The position numbers and the translations under genes were made by a program. DNA of 64,000 nt from Paenibacillus radicibacter (GTDB lineage Bacteria > Bacillota > Bacilli > Paenibacillales > NBRC-103111): NCBI RefSeq assembly GCF_024721995.1, contig NZ_JANQBC010000003.1, positions 248,001 through 312,000 on the forward strand. Reading direction: 5' to 3'. This document shows, in pieces, positions 1-8,189 of the stretch (positions are counted from its first letter, which is position 1; every line of letters begins with the position of its first letter). The notes under the pieces were generated by a model. It was not told the DNA's origin, ran no database searches, and saw only the letters and a list, made by a program, of their open reading frames with translations.

Positions 1-1431
1 CTTCGCGAAGGTGAAGTTCATGCCATCGTCGGTGAGAATGGCGCTGGCAAAACAACACTGATGCGAATGCTCTATGGCATGGAAATCCCGACATCGGGCT
101 CCATTGCAGTACGTGGGAAAGAAGTCTCTTTCGACTCCCCTCGAGACGCAATTGCAAACGGTATTGGCATGGTGCATCAGCATTTCATGCTATTCCCTTC
201 TTTTACAGTAGCCGAGAATATTGTCATTGGTACTGAACCATCTAGCGCCATTGGCTTCAATCGCAAGCAGGCTGTGCAACAAGTCAAAGCACTTAGCGAA
301 AAGTACGGCATGCCAGTACCACCGGAGAAGAAAGTTTCGGAGTGTGCACTTGGTACGCAGCAGCGAATGGAGATATTGAAAGTACTCTATCGTGGTGCCG
401 ACATCATCGTTCTGGATGAACCCACTGCGGTACTTACACCCATTGAGGTAAAGGAATTACTCACCGCCATTAAGAGCCTTGCTAGCCAAGGCAAAAGCAT
501 CATTCTTATTACCCACAAACTACATGAGGTTATGGAAGTTGCTGATCGCATCACGGTATTACGCAATGGTAAGGTGACTGGCACATTAAATAAAACAGAT
601 ACGAATATCGAGGAACTCTCCCGTCTCATGGTTGGCAGAGAACTCGCTCCTGTTATCAAGCAAGAACCGCTGCAAGGTAAGCCTGTCTTGAAAGTAAGGA
701 ACTTGAGCTTGCAAGGTGAAGGCGGTAAACCAGTAGTCGATCAAGTCAACTTTACCGTTCATGCTGGTGAAATTGTAGGTATTGCAGGCGTCTCTGGTAA
801 TGGACAGACGGAACTGATTCAAAGCATCTGCGGACTACTACCCACTCACACTGGAAATATATCGCTACTCGGAACAAGTCTTATAAACAAACAACCGCAT
901 CAAATCAGACAAGCTGGTCTTGCTCACGTACCCGAAGATCGTTATCAATGGGGTTCTGCTAAAGACCGTACCGTACTCGATAATGGCATCATGGGATTCC
1001 AACGCAGCAAGCAAAAGCTTGGCATTCTACATCATAAAGCACTTCGTGATATGGTTGCCGGTTGGGTAAAGAAATTCGATATTAAGACATCATCTATTCA
1101 TAATACAGCGCAAAATTTATCTGGTGGAAATTTGCAAAAACTCATTGTAGCGCGTGAACTTGCACAAGAAACACCATTTCTAATTACAGCCGAACCGACT
1201 CGTGGAGTAGATATCGGCGCAATGGAATTCATCCATGATCAGTTACTTGCTAAACGTAAAGAAGGCGGAGCGATCCTACTCGTATCCTCAGAATTATCTG
1301 AAGTGCTGAAGCTATCAGATCGGATTCTCGTTATATATGAAGGTAAAATCGTTGGTGAAGTCAACGGTCATGAAGCAACAGAGGAAGCAATCAGCTTGCT
1401 TATGGCAGGAGGAGGAAACAACCATGAATAA
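1..1431 (+). CDS. nupO: Nucleoside ABC importer ATPase (NupO/YufO-like), 5' truncated by the window
   Basis: The reading frame is open from base 1, so the gene starts outside the window; the first visible residues already contain the Walker A box GENGAGKT. Two ATPase domains lie in tandem, as in sugar/nucleoside importers of the BMP/NupO class. The first has a degenerate signature (LGTQQRMEIL) and Walker B IIVLDEPTAVLTP. The second has the usual altered P-loop GVSGNGQTEL, signature LSGGNLQKL and Walker B ending EPTRGVD. It would energise uptake of nucleosides through the two membrane proteins that follow. Its last codons overlap the start of the next gene by 8 bases, which indicates an operon. 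The nucleoside substrate is inferred from family likeness and the phosphorylase downstream. Confidence 0.88.
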   Translation, partial: LREGEVHAIVGENGAGKTTLMRMLYGMEIPTSGSIAVRGKEVSFDSPRDAIANGIGMVHQHFMLFPSFTVAENIVIGTEPSSAIGFNRKQAVQQVKALSEKYGMPVPPEKKVSECALGTQQRMEILKVLYRGADIIVLDEPTAVLTPIEVKELLTAIKSLASQGKSIILITHKLHEVMEVADRITVLRNGKVTGTLNKTDTNIEELSRLMVGRELAPVIKQEPLQGKPVLKVRNLSLQGEGGKPVVDQVNFTVHAGEIVGIAGVSGNGQTELIQSICGLLPTHTGNISLLGTSLINKQPHQIRQAGLAHVPEDRYQWGSAKDRTVLDNGIMGFQRSKQKLGILHHKALRDMVAGWVKKFDIKTSSIHNTAQNLSGGNLQKLIVARELAQETPFLITAEPTRGVDIGAMEFIHDQLLAKRKEGGAILLVSSELSEVLKLSDRILVIYEGKIVGEVNGHEATEEAISLLMAGGGNNHE

Positions 1432-2491
1432 TTTCAAACAACAAGCGAAAGCACTCATTCATCCTCTTACTGCACTTGCTATCGGTCTAATCATCGGGGC
1501 GATTGCGATCTTGCTCATTGGCGGTTCTGTGCTTGATACTTACGGGCAAATGTGGAAAGGTGCATTTGGTAGCACGTACTTTTTAACGAATACGCTCACT
1601 CGCGCCGTTCCGATCATCTTCATTGGACTTGGATTAGCACTCGCATTTAGAGCTGGATTCTTTAACTTAGGGGCAGAGGGACAACTTGTGCTGGGCGGAG
1701 TTGCTGCAGCTTTAACAGCCCTTTACCTACCAGGTCCAGGCTGGGTGAAGTTAATTGGTGCCCTTCTAGCTGGTATCGTCAGCGGTGGATTATGGTCGGC
1801 TTTTGCCGGTTGGCTTGATGCAAAGTTTAAAGTGAATTTGCTTATCACAACGCTGCTATTAAACTATGTCGCTACACTATTAGCGGGATATTTAGTTGCG
1901 AATCCTTTTAAAGATACGAAAGGCTCTGCGGCACTTGCCCAATCAGCCATGATTGATAAAAGCACTTGGCTACCCAAACTAATGGCGGGTTCAAGCTTAC
2001 ATGTCGGATTTATTATCGCTGTCATTGCAACCATTGTCCTGTTCTGGATGATGCGCAGTACGGTGTTCGGCTATGAAATGAACATGACGGGCAGCAATCC
2101 ATTCTTCGCGATGTACGGCGGGGTTAAATCTGTCTCGATGGTTGTGACTACGATGTTTATTAGTGGCGGACTTGCTGGGCTCGCAGGCGCTGTTGAAGTG
2201 CTCGGCATGCAATATCGCTATCTGGATGGCGCATTAACGTCCCCGAACTATGCTTGGTCAGGACTCATGGCTGCCCTACTTGCAGGCTCTAATCCAATCG
2301 GAACAGCCCTTGCAGCAGTCTTGCTCGCAGCACTGCAAACTGGTGCCATGGGTGTCGAACGTAATACCGAAGTACCACTAGAGATTGCAAGTGTCATCCA
2401 AGCGGTGATCGTCGTGTTCGTTTCAGCCAAAATCAGCTATGCCTTTATTAAACGGAAGAAAGGGAGGAATTCAAATGGAACAGCTGCTTGA
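1424..2491 (+). CDS. nupP: Nucleoside ABC importer permease (NupP/YufP-like)
   Basis: A 355-residue membrane protein of the BPD_transp_2 class (RbsC/NupP-like), with about eight to ten hydrophobic segments and the family stretch FFNLGAEGQLVLGG after the second or third helix. The ATG at 1424 was chosen because a strong AGGAGGAGG site sits just upstream; it overlaps the end of the ATPase gene. The protein should form half of the translocation pore with the next gene product. The substrate is most likely nucleosides, judged from the family and the neighbouring phosphorylase. Confidence 0.87.
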   Translation: MNNFKQQAKALIHPLTALAIGLIIGAIAILLIGGSVLDTYGQMWKGAFGSTYFLTNTLTRAVPIIFIGLGLALAFRAGFFNLGAEGQLVLGGVAAALTALYLPGPGWVKLIGALLAGIVSGGLWSAFAGWLDAKFKVNLLITTLLLNYVATLLAGYLVANPFKDTKGSAALAQSAMIDKSTWLPKLMAGSSLHVGFIIAVIATIVLFWMMRSTVFGYEMNMTGSNPFFAMYGGVKSVSMVVTTMFISGGLAGLAGAVEVLGMQYRYLDGALTSPNYAWSGLMAALLAGSNPIGTALAAVLLAALQTGAMGVERNTEVPLEIASVIQAVIVVFVSAKISYAFIKRKKGRNSNGTAA

Positions 2492-3380
2492 TCTCTCACT
2501 GATCAATTCTACCATTCGGATGGTCGTCCCGATTCTACTCGCTGCACTCGGCGGTCTACTTTGTGCGCGCGCAGGTGTATTTAACGTAGGTTTAGAAGGT
2601 TTCGTACTTGTCGGTGCTTTCTCAGCGATCCTTGGCAATTACCTGCTTGGCAACGTGTTTCTCGCCGTTATTTTTGCAGTCGTCTGTGTCATGATCTACT
2701 CCCTACTGTTCGCCTATGTTGGCATACACTTACAAGCAAATGTCATTGTAGTAGGGATTTCAATGAACTTCCTTGCGCTTGGACTCACGACGTTCTGTCT
2801 CAGAGCCATTTTCCATGTGAAGGGCGCTTATTATGATAAAAATATGATCGGTCTGCCGAAATGGGACATTCCCGGTCTAGGCGGCGTGCTAACAGGCTTA
2901 TCGCCACTTGTGTTCTTGACTGTTATCTTGGTCATCGGACTTCATTTCTTCTTGTATCGCACGGTAACTGGATTCCGTCTGCTTGCGGTTGGAGAGAACA
3001 GTATAGCAGCCAAAAGCATCGGCATTAAGATTCATCGTTATCAATATGGTGCGATTATCGCATGTGGTGCATTCTGCGGACTGGCAGGCGCGCAGCTATC
3101 GCTTGGTAATCTAACGATGTTCTCCGAAGGAATGACCGCTGGACGCGGATTTATCTCCCTCGTTGCCATGATGCTAGGACAATTTAGCCCGATCGGCGTA
3201 ACGCTATCCAGTCTGTTCTTCGCACTAATGGAAGCGATCAGTATTCGATTGCAAGGCTTTGCCCTACCTACTCAATTTACGATGATGATACCTTATGTCG
3301 TGACACTTATTGCACTATTCTTCTTTAGAAAAAGCAGCTATTTATCTGATGCACAAAAATCGAGCGGAAGCTCGAGGTAA
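2475..3380 (+). CDS. nupQ: Nucleoside ABC importer permease (NupQ/YufQ-like)
   Basis: A 301-residue hydrophobic protein, second permease of the importer. It carries the matching motif VFNVGLEGFVLVG and the conserved pattern around ARAGVFN near its start, as expected for the YufQ-type partner of the preceding gene. The start at 2475 follows AGGGAGGAAT and overlaps the upstream gene by 17 bases, so translation is probably coupled. No terminator directly follows; a hairpin repeat element lies between it and the phosphorylase gene. Confidence 0.86.
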   Translation: MEQLLDLSLINSTIRMVVPILLAALGGLLCARAGVFNVGLEGFVLVGAFSAILGNYLLGNVFLAVIFAVVCVMIYSLLFAYVGIHLQANVIVVGISMNFLALGLTTFCLRAIFHVKGAYYDKNMIGLPKWDIPGLGGVLTGLSPLVFLTVILVIGLHFFLYRTVTGFRLLAVGENSIAAKSIGIKIHRYQYGAIIACGAFCGLAGAQLSLGNLTMFSEGMTAGRGFISLVAMMLGQFSPIGVTLSSLFFALMEAISIRLQGFALPTQFTMMIPYVVTLIALFFFRKSSYLSDAQKSSGSSR

Positions 3381-3384
3381 AAAT

Positions 3385-3545
3385 GTGAGGACAAAAAATT
3401 AACGAAAGGAAAAAGAAGCAACTGTAGGAACGTAGTGTTCGCCTTTGAAATCGTGAAACTACCATTAAGTCAATTCAAAATTCACGATTGAGACAGCGAC
3501 CGGAAGTGCTTCTTTTGCCTGTAGTGATCATTTTTTTGTTCTCTC
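3385..3545 (+). repeat. Hairpin repeat element, copy 1 (MITE-like)
   Basis: About 161 bp that can fold back on itself over nearly its whole length. The ends GTGAGGACAAAAAA and TTTTTTGTTCTCTC pair at 12 of 14 positions; inside, AAAAGAAGCA pairs with TGCTTCTTTT and AATCGTGAA with TTCACGATT. A second copy lies at 47423-47593 in the opposite orientation. The two share the stretch GCAACTGTAGGAACGTAGTG almost exactly. No protein is encoded. It fits a small non-autonomous mobile element or a structured RNA; it sits between the nucleoside importer and phosphorylase genes. Confidence 0.75.
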
Positions 3546-3577
3546 TAATAAAAACAACGTGAGGAGCTCGATCCACC

Positions 3578-4312
3578 ATGTACTTACCAATCTTAGAAAT
3601 TCACTCCAAAGATATGCCTGCTTACGCGATTGTGTGCGGAGATCCGCGCCGGGCGAAAGCGATTTCGGATAAATTAGATAACGCTAGAGAATTATCCTAT
3701 GCAAGAGAATACCGTACATTCGTCGGTGAGTTTCAAGGTGTGAAACTTGCTGTTGTCAGTCACGGAGTAGGTTGCCCAGGTGCAGCCGTATGCTTCGAGG
3801 AGCTTATTCGTGCAGGTGTTACGACGATTATTCGTGTCGGCACTGCCGGTTCATACTCCGCTGACATTCCTTCGGGGAGCTTAGTCATCAGTACGGCTGC
3901 AGCTCGTGAAGATGGACTGTCCCGTCAGCTTGTACCAAGCGGCTTCCCTGCGGTTGCCGATAGCGCTGTAGTCGAAGCACTCGCACAAGCTTCAGTAGAC
4001 GCTCCAGGTGTCGTGCGCAAAGGCATCACTCTTTGCGTAGATGCATTCTTCACTGGCGTAGAAGAAATTCCACATAAGAAGTACAAGCAAGCAGGTGTGC
4101 TCGCAACGGAGATGGAAATCTCCGCCCTTTACGTGGTTGCAACACTTCGCGGCATACGCGCAGGCGCAATTGTAGCCATCGATGGCTTCGCTGACAGTGA
4201 TCTTGCAGGTGAATACGACCCGCATACGAACGCCGTTGGTGAAGCAGTTGAACGCGAGATCAACATCGCTTTACATGCAATTGTGAGCTTAGCGAAAGCA
4301 GACAACGCATAG
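3578..4312 (+). CDS. Nucleoside phosphorylase (uridine/purine phosphorylase family)
   Basis: A 244-residue member of the PNP_UDP_1 superfamily, which splits nucleosides with phosphate to base plus (deoxy)ribose-1-phosphate in the cytoplasm. Visible family motifs are the phosphate-binding CGDPRRAKAI near the N-terminus, the central RVGTAGSYSADI, and the nucleoside-binding ATEMEISALY. The length and motif spacing fit hexameric uridine phosphorylase or DeoD-type enzymes; the base specificity cannot be decided by eye. The start follows a GAGGAG site. Its place behind a nucleoside importer suggests it degrades the imported nucleosides. A terminator follows at once. Confidence 0.82.
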   Translation: MYLPILEIHSKDMPAYAIVCGDPRRAKAISDKLDNARELSYAREYRTFVGEFQGVKLAVVSHGVGCPGAAVCFEELIRAGVTTIIRVGTAGSYSADIPSGSLVISTAAAREDGLSRQLVPSGFPAVADSAVVEALAQASVDAPGVVRKGITLCVDAFFTGVEEIPHKKYKQAGVLATEMEISALYVVATLRGIRAGAIVAIDGFADSDLAGEYDPHTNAVGEAVEREINIALHAIVSLAKADNA

Positions 4313-4332
4313 TCAATTCCGCCAAACTAACG

Positions 4333-4371
4333 AAAGAGCGAAGCCCCGAGTGGAAGCTTCGCTCTTTTTTT
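4333..4371 (+). terminator. Rho-independent terminator after the phosphorylase
   Basis: A 12-bp perfect stem AAAGAGCGAAGC / GCTTCGCTCTTT with a 10-base loop, followed by a T-run. It ends the nucleoside operon and may also serve the convergent MFS gene, since the left side is A-rich. Confidence 0.88.
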
Positions 4372-4380
4372 CATAACAAA

Positions 4381-5637
4381 TTATATAAGTTCATGACGTT
4401 TCTTCAAATAACGATACAATAGAAAACTATACACTGCGCAGATCGCCGCGCATAAACCGATAAATCCATAACCCGCCTGAAGCCCGCGAACAAGACCCGC
4501 CTGCGTATCTGCTCCGACCCAAGATTTAACCCCTTCAATCACGCCGCCAATGAGATAATTCCCGATGACACTGCCCAGCCCCATCATGGTCACGGTAAAC
4601 GTAATCGCCGTATCACTTGCACCTGAATAACGTCTCGCAATAAACGCCATTACCGTTGGGTAAATCATCGCAATGCCGATTCCACCTGCAGCGAACAAGA
4701 ACGAGGCTGACTCCCCTAACCCAATCGCGGCAAATGTACATAACGCAGACAAAGCAGAGAACACGATGAGCGATAAGGTGAAGCCCATTTTATCCGTAAG
4801 TGGTCCGAGAATCAGCCTTGCTAGTGCAAAGCACAGGAAGAACGCAGATAACATTCCCGATGCGGTCACGGCGCTCCATCCGTACGCTTTCTCCAAGAAA
4901 TTAACGAGCCAACCGCCCACTGCAAGCTCAGACACGACGCCAAATGTAAGAATAAGCACCATGTACCATAATACTGGATCTCGCATAAGAACTTTCAGTG
5001 AAGCTCGCTCCCCTGCCTCCTCATTCACTGAAGGGAAAGAAGCGCATAGCGTGATCACGATTGGAATGAACGACAAGGCAAGTACGACGAGATACATCCC
5101 GCGCCAGTCAAGTGTATAATCGCCGATCTGCACGGCCATAAGTCCTGTTGCCATTAGTGGAGCGACAGTCGAACTAAGTCCATAGAAACCATGAGTTAAG
5201 TTCATCATCATTCCGGTATTTCTCACAAAAATTCGTGCACCCAAGATCGCAAGTGCAATCTCTAGCATCCCGTTACCGATGTACATTAAGAAATAGGATG
5301 ACGAGAACATCGGATAACTATGGGAGAAGAAGATAAGCACACCCGATAAAATCATCGTCCCAAATGCAGCAACGGTTACCGCCTTAATCCCCCATATTCG
5401 AGTTAAATACGCGGTAAAGGAACATGCAATTAAATAACCTAATGCATTTAATGATAGGAGCGTACCCAGTTGTGATTCGTTCAACATAAACTCGAACTGA
5501 ATACGCGGGATGGCTGGTCCTTTAATATTTTCCGAGAAACCAAATACGACAAAACCGACAAAAATTAATGCAAGCTGTATCCAATAAATCTTCCTACTCT
5601 GTTTCTGAATTTGTTTCTGCTCCAATTGCGGTATCAC
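4381..5637 (-). CDS. MFS transporter, 12 membrane segments
   Basis: A 418-residue major facilitator with twelve hydrophobic segments in two sets of six and a polar central loop (about residues 200-215). The stretch VGFVVFGFSENIKGPAIP in the first helix resembles FucP/YfkF-like sugar or drug MFS proteins, but the substrate cannot be named. A GTG start at 5637 is chosen because GGAGG lies 5 bases upstream; an in-frame TTG four codons earlier has no ribosome site. It lies 46 bases downstream of the pseudouridine synthase on the same strand and may be cotranscribed with it. Confidence 0.8.
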   Translation of the reverse strand: MIPQLEQKQIQKQSRKIYWIQLALIFVGFVVFGFSENIKGPAIPRIQFEFMLNESQLGTLLSLNALGYLIACSFTAYLTRIWGIKAVTVAAFGTMILSGVLIFFSHSYPMFSSSYFLMYIGNGMLEIALAILGARIFVRNTGMMMNLTHGFYGLSSTVAPLMATGLMAVQIGDYTLDWRGMYLVVLALSFIPIVITLCASFPSVNEEAGERASLKVLMRDPVLWYMVLILTFGVVSELAVGGWLVNFLEKAYGWSAVTASGMLSAFFLCFALARLILGPLTDKMGFTLSLIVFSALSALCTFAAIGLGESASFLFAAGGIGIAMIYPTVMAFIARRYSGASDTAITFTVTMMGLGSVIGNYLIGGVIEGVKSWVGADTQAGLVRGLQAGYGFIGLCAAICAVYSFLLYRYLKKRHELI

Positions 5638-5683
5638 ATAAACCTCCAATAGTAAATAATTTGCTAGCAGTGGAATACAATTG

Positions 5684-6379
5684 CTATTCCCTATTTAACT
5701 GAGCAAGAAGTTCCTCAAGTTCGTCACGAGTTAACTCTCGCCATGCACCCCGCTCTAAACCATCTAGCGTTATATTCATAATACGAATTCGTTCAAGCTT
5801 TAGCACCCGGTAGCTAAGCTCCTTGCACATTCGACGAATTTGAAGATTCAGACCTTGAGTTAGAATAATGCGGAACTCGCACTCGCTCATCTGGAACACT
5901 TCACAAGGTTTGGTAGTCGTGCCAAGAATGTCTACACCACTAGACATCTCTTGAATAAACTGCTTCGTGACAGGCTTGTCCACGGTCACGTAATACTCTT
6001 TTTCATGACCATGTTCGGCGCGCATCATTCGATTCACAATATCCCCGTCATTTGTAAGTAGAATTAGCCCCTCAGACGCCTTATCCAAGCGCCCCACTGC
6101 AAAAATCCGTGAAGGATAATTAACAAAATCAATGATATTGCTGGGCACCTGCTTCTGAGCTGTACACGTAATTCCGATTGGCTTATTCAGTGCAAGATAA
6201 ACCGCTTCTGCGCGACTCGGCAGCTCCCCACCATCAATCCGCACAATATCACCTGCACTGACCGTAGCTCCTGGTTCGCACACTACGTCATTAATCGTAA
6301 TCCGACCTGCTAGAATTAAACGATTCGTTTCTCTTCTCGAACAGTATCCCGTTTCACTGATATACTTGTTGATTCTCAT
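5684..6379 (-). CDS. rluF: 23S rRNA pseudouridine synthase (RluF type)
   Basis: A 231-residue RsuA/RluB/E/F-family enzyme that isomerises a uridine in rRNA. An S4 RNA-binding domain covers about residues 1-60 (MRINKYISETGYCSRRE). The catalytic domain has the aspartate motif VGRLDKASEGLILLTNDG and the RluF-type end LNLQIRRMCKEL followed by LKLERIRIMNI. RluF usually reads GLNRQIRRMC; here the first Arg is Leu. The exact modified base (U2604 in E. coli for RluF) is by family analogy. It has its own promoter just upstream. Confidence 0.87.
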   Translation of the reverse strand: MRINKYISETGYCSRRETNRLILAGRITINDVVCEPGATVSAGDIVRIDGGELPSRAEAVYLALNKPIGITCTAQKQVPSNIIDFVNYPSRIFAVGRLDKASEGLILLTNDGDIVNRMMRAEHGHEKEYYVTVDKPVTKQFIQEMSSGVDILGTTTKPCEVFQMSECEFRIILTQGLNLQIRRMCKELSYRVLKLERIRIMNITLDGLERGAWRELTRDELEELLAQLNRE

Positions 6380-6410
6380 GTCGTGCCTGCTTTCGTCGTA
6401 TGATAATCCT

Positions 6411-6440
6411 AGTATACAAATAAGCCACTATAAGCTTCAA
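6411..6440 (-). promoter_or_regulatory. Putative sigma-A promoter of rluF
   Basis: On the minus strand TTGAAG (6435-6440) and TATACT (6411-6416) are separated by 18 bases, about 30 bases before the gene. The -10 is 5 of 6. Confidence 0.5.
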
Positions 6441-6467
6441 TGAAGAGTGCTTGTAATGGCTTTTTTT
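6422..6467. terminator. Hairpin after the glycosyltransferase gene
   Basis: AAGCCACTATAAGC pairs imperfectly with GCTTGTAATGGCTT (three mismatches). The long T-run is on the plus strand, while the minus-strand side has only a short one. It may stop antisense reading into the glycosyltransferase as well as end that gene. Confidence 0.5.
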
Positions 6468-6483
6468 ATTCTTAAACCCATCT

Positions 6484-7944
6484 TCATGGCAAGTTCCGCA
6501 GCATCCATCCAATCTCGTCGTTCGCCATTTGGGCTGTATCGTAACCAGCACGTGCATATGCATCGGGATCATCCACAATTATGCCTGTTTCGAGGTAAAG
6601 ACGTGCGAATGCAGCCATCACTTCAAGTGGATTCTGATGCTGTGTTCGCGCCACAAGGCTATCTTGCAGCAGGAGCGTATTCGGTGCATTAACCAGACGC
6701 TTATTATTAAGCCGTAATCGAATCGACGCAAGACCCCCATCGTAGGTATATGCATCCCCATCCAGCTCAGAGAACCATCCTTTGTATAACACCGCCCAAC
6801 TTGGATTCCAATCGGTATCTTGGCGCTCCAATGTCTCCATATTCGCCAGCGAATCCCCATAATGCATGGGAGCAAAGCGCGTACGGCCTTCCGTAACTTC
6901 CGCTACTCCCCCTACGGATCGAACACGCCCATCCCTCGCTACTACACGACAAGAAACAGAAGCGATATCTACACCCTCTGCTGCACGCACGAGCAGTTCT
7001 TCAATCCACCCTGGCATGACCTCAATATCTACATCAAGCAGGATAAAGTACGTATTCGTCCCGATGTATCTCATCCATGCTTTGCGCTCGTCATCACGCT
7101 GGAATATGCATACCTTATGAGGGATTGCGACTGTATGCTGGATCAATTCCATACATTTCGCTGCCAGATGCTCTTTACCCGCTTCGACTAACAGCATGAT
7201 GATCACATATCGATCATAGATCCCACTACGAATCGCTTTGCGAAGCTTGGATTCATTGGAGATCTTGATCGCCCGTTCCATCGCGACCTCTTGCGTGATC
7301 TTGGACATCTGCCGCCGATGAATCCGATGCTTATACACAAATTCAGGCACATGGGCGAATATTATTCTTGGAAAATGAAATGCAATACGCAGCAGCATAT
7401 CGTAGTCCTGCGCACCATCATGGTCGGGGTTAAATAAGCCGACAAGTAAGAAGACGTCACGTCTAATGATTTTCAAATGAGAAGCATACATGTAGACGTT
7501 CAAATGCTCCCCAAAAATATCGATCTGCGCTTCCTCATCACTGCTAAATCGTTCAAATTCCTTATTCGACTCGTCGATATGAATCCGATTGCTAAATGAA
7601 TAACGTGTTTCTTCCGTCCAATATTCAAGCGACTTCTCAATCGCATCTGGCAATAACAGATCGTCACAATCCAAGAAAGCAATTAATTCTCCTGTTGATT
7701 CTTGAATGCAGCGATTTTGCGTGCGGGAAATGCCCATATTCTTGTCATTACGAAATATTTTTACAAAATCATACTTCTTAAATTCATCTAATATCGTTGT
7801 GACTTCTGGCTGCGATGAGCAATCATCAATAATTACAATCTCGATGTTGTTGTACGTTTGTTTAATTGCAGATTCAATACATGCCTCTAGATACTGTTTA
7901 TGGTTGAATACCGGAATAATAATCGATACTTTGTCCTTACGCAT
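6484..7944 (-). CDS. Two-domain glycosyltransferase (GT2 family)
   Basis: A 486-residue cytoplasmic protein. The N-terminal GT-A domain begins SIIIPVFNHKQYLEAC and has the nucleotide-sugar signature IDDCSS and a DCDD metal motif. A second GT-A-like half follows (about residues 280-480) with YFILLDVDIEVMPGW, in which the DVD may replace DxD. It would transfer sugars from nucleotide donors to a cell-surface or spore polymer. The start at 7944 follows GGGAGGG; an in-frame ATG 66 bases further upstream lacks a good site. It is divergent from the fibre gene at 8190. Similar multi-domain GT2 enzymes occur in spore-coat polysaccharide loci such as cge; that link is an analogy. Confidence 0.8.
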   Translation of the reverse strand: MRKDKVSIIIPVFNHKQYLEACIESAIKQTYNNIEIVIIDDCSSQPEVTTILDEFKKYDFVKIFRNDKNMGISRTQNRCIQESTGELIAFLDCDDLLLPDAIEKSLEYWTEETRYSFSNRIHIDESNKEFERFSSDEEAQIDIFGEHLNVYMYASHLKIIRRDVFLLVGLFNPDHDGAQDYDMLLRIAFHFPRIIFAHVPEFVYKHRIHRRQMSKITQEVAMERAIKISNESKLRKAIRSGIYDRYVIIMLLVEAGKEHLAAKCMELIQHTVAIPHKVCIFQRDDERKAWMRYIGTNTYFILLDVDIEVMPGWIEELLVRAAEGVDIASVSCRVVARDGRVRSVGGVAEVTEGRTRFAPMHYGDSLANMETLERQDTDWNPSWAVLYKGWFSELDGDAYTYDGGLASIRLRLNNKRLVNAPNTLLLQDSLVARTQHQNPLEVMAAFARLYLETGIIVDDPDAYARAGYDTAQMANDEIGWMLRNLP

Positions 7945-8189
7945 AGCAGAGCCCTCCCTATCCCCACACCCATAGCAAACTACCTTTGTTCTCAACATAT
8001 GTTTATCCATTTAAGAGAGATACGGACAGCGGTCGATTATTCGCTTTATTATCGGGAATCTCTTCTGCCTGACTGTGGCATTGTACCTATCCACCCTGCT
8101 AAGCCATGCATACATATACAAATGAGAACTTTTACGTGAACTAGGATGGAATCATGTTTGCTCATGCCGGAGTGTTGAAAGGATGATCC

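Noticed and set aside
4673-5119. Plus-strand frame inside the MFS gene
   Set aside because: Antisense to a clear transporter gene, with low-complexity composition and no ribosome site.
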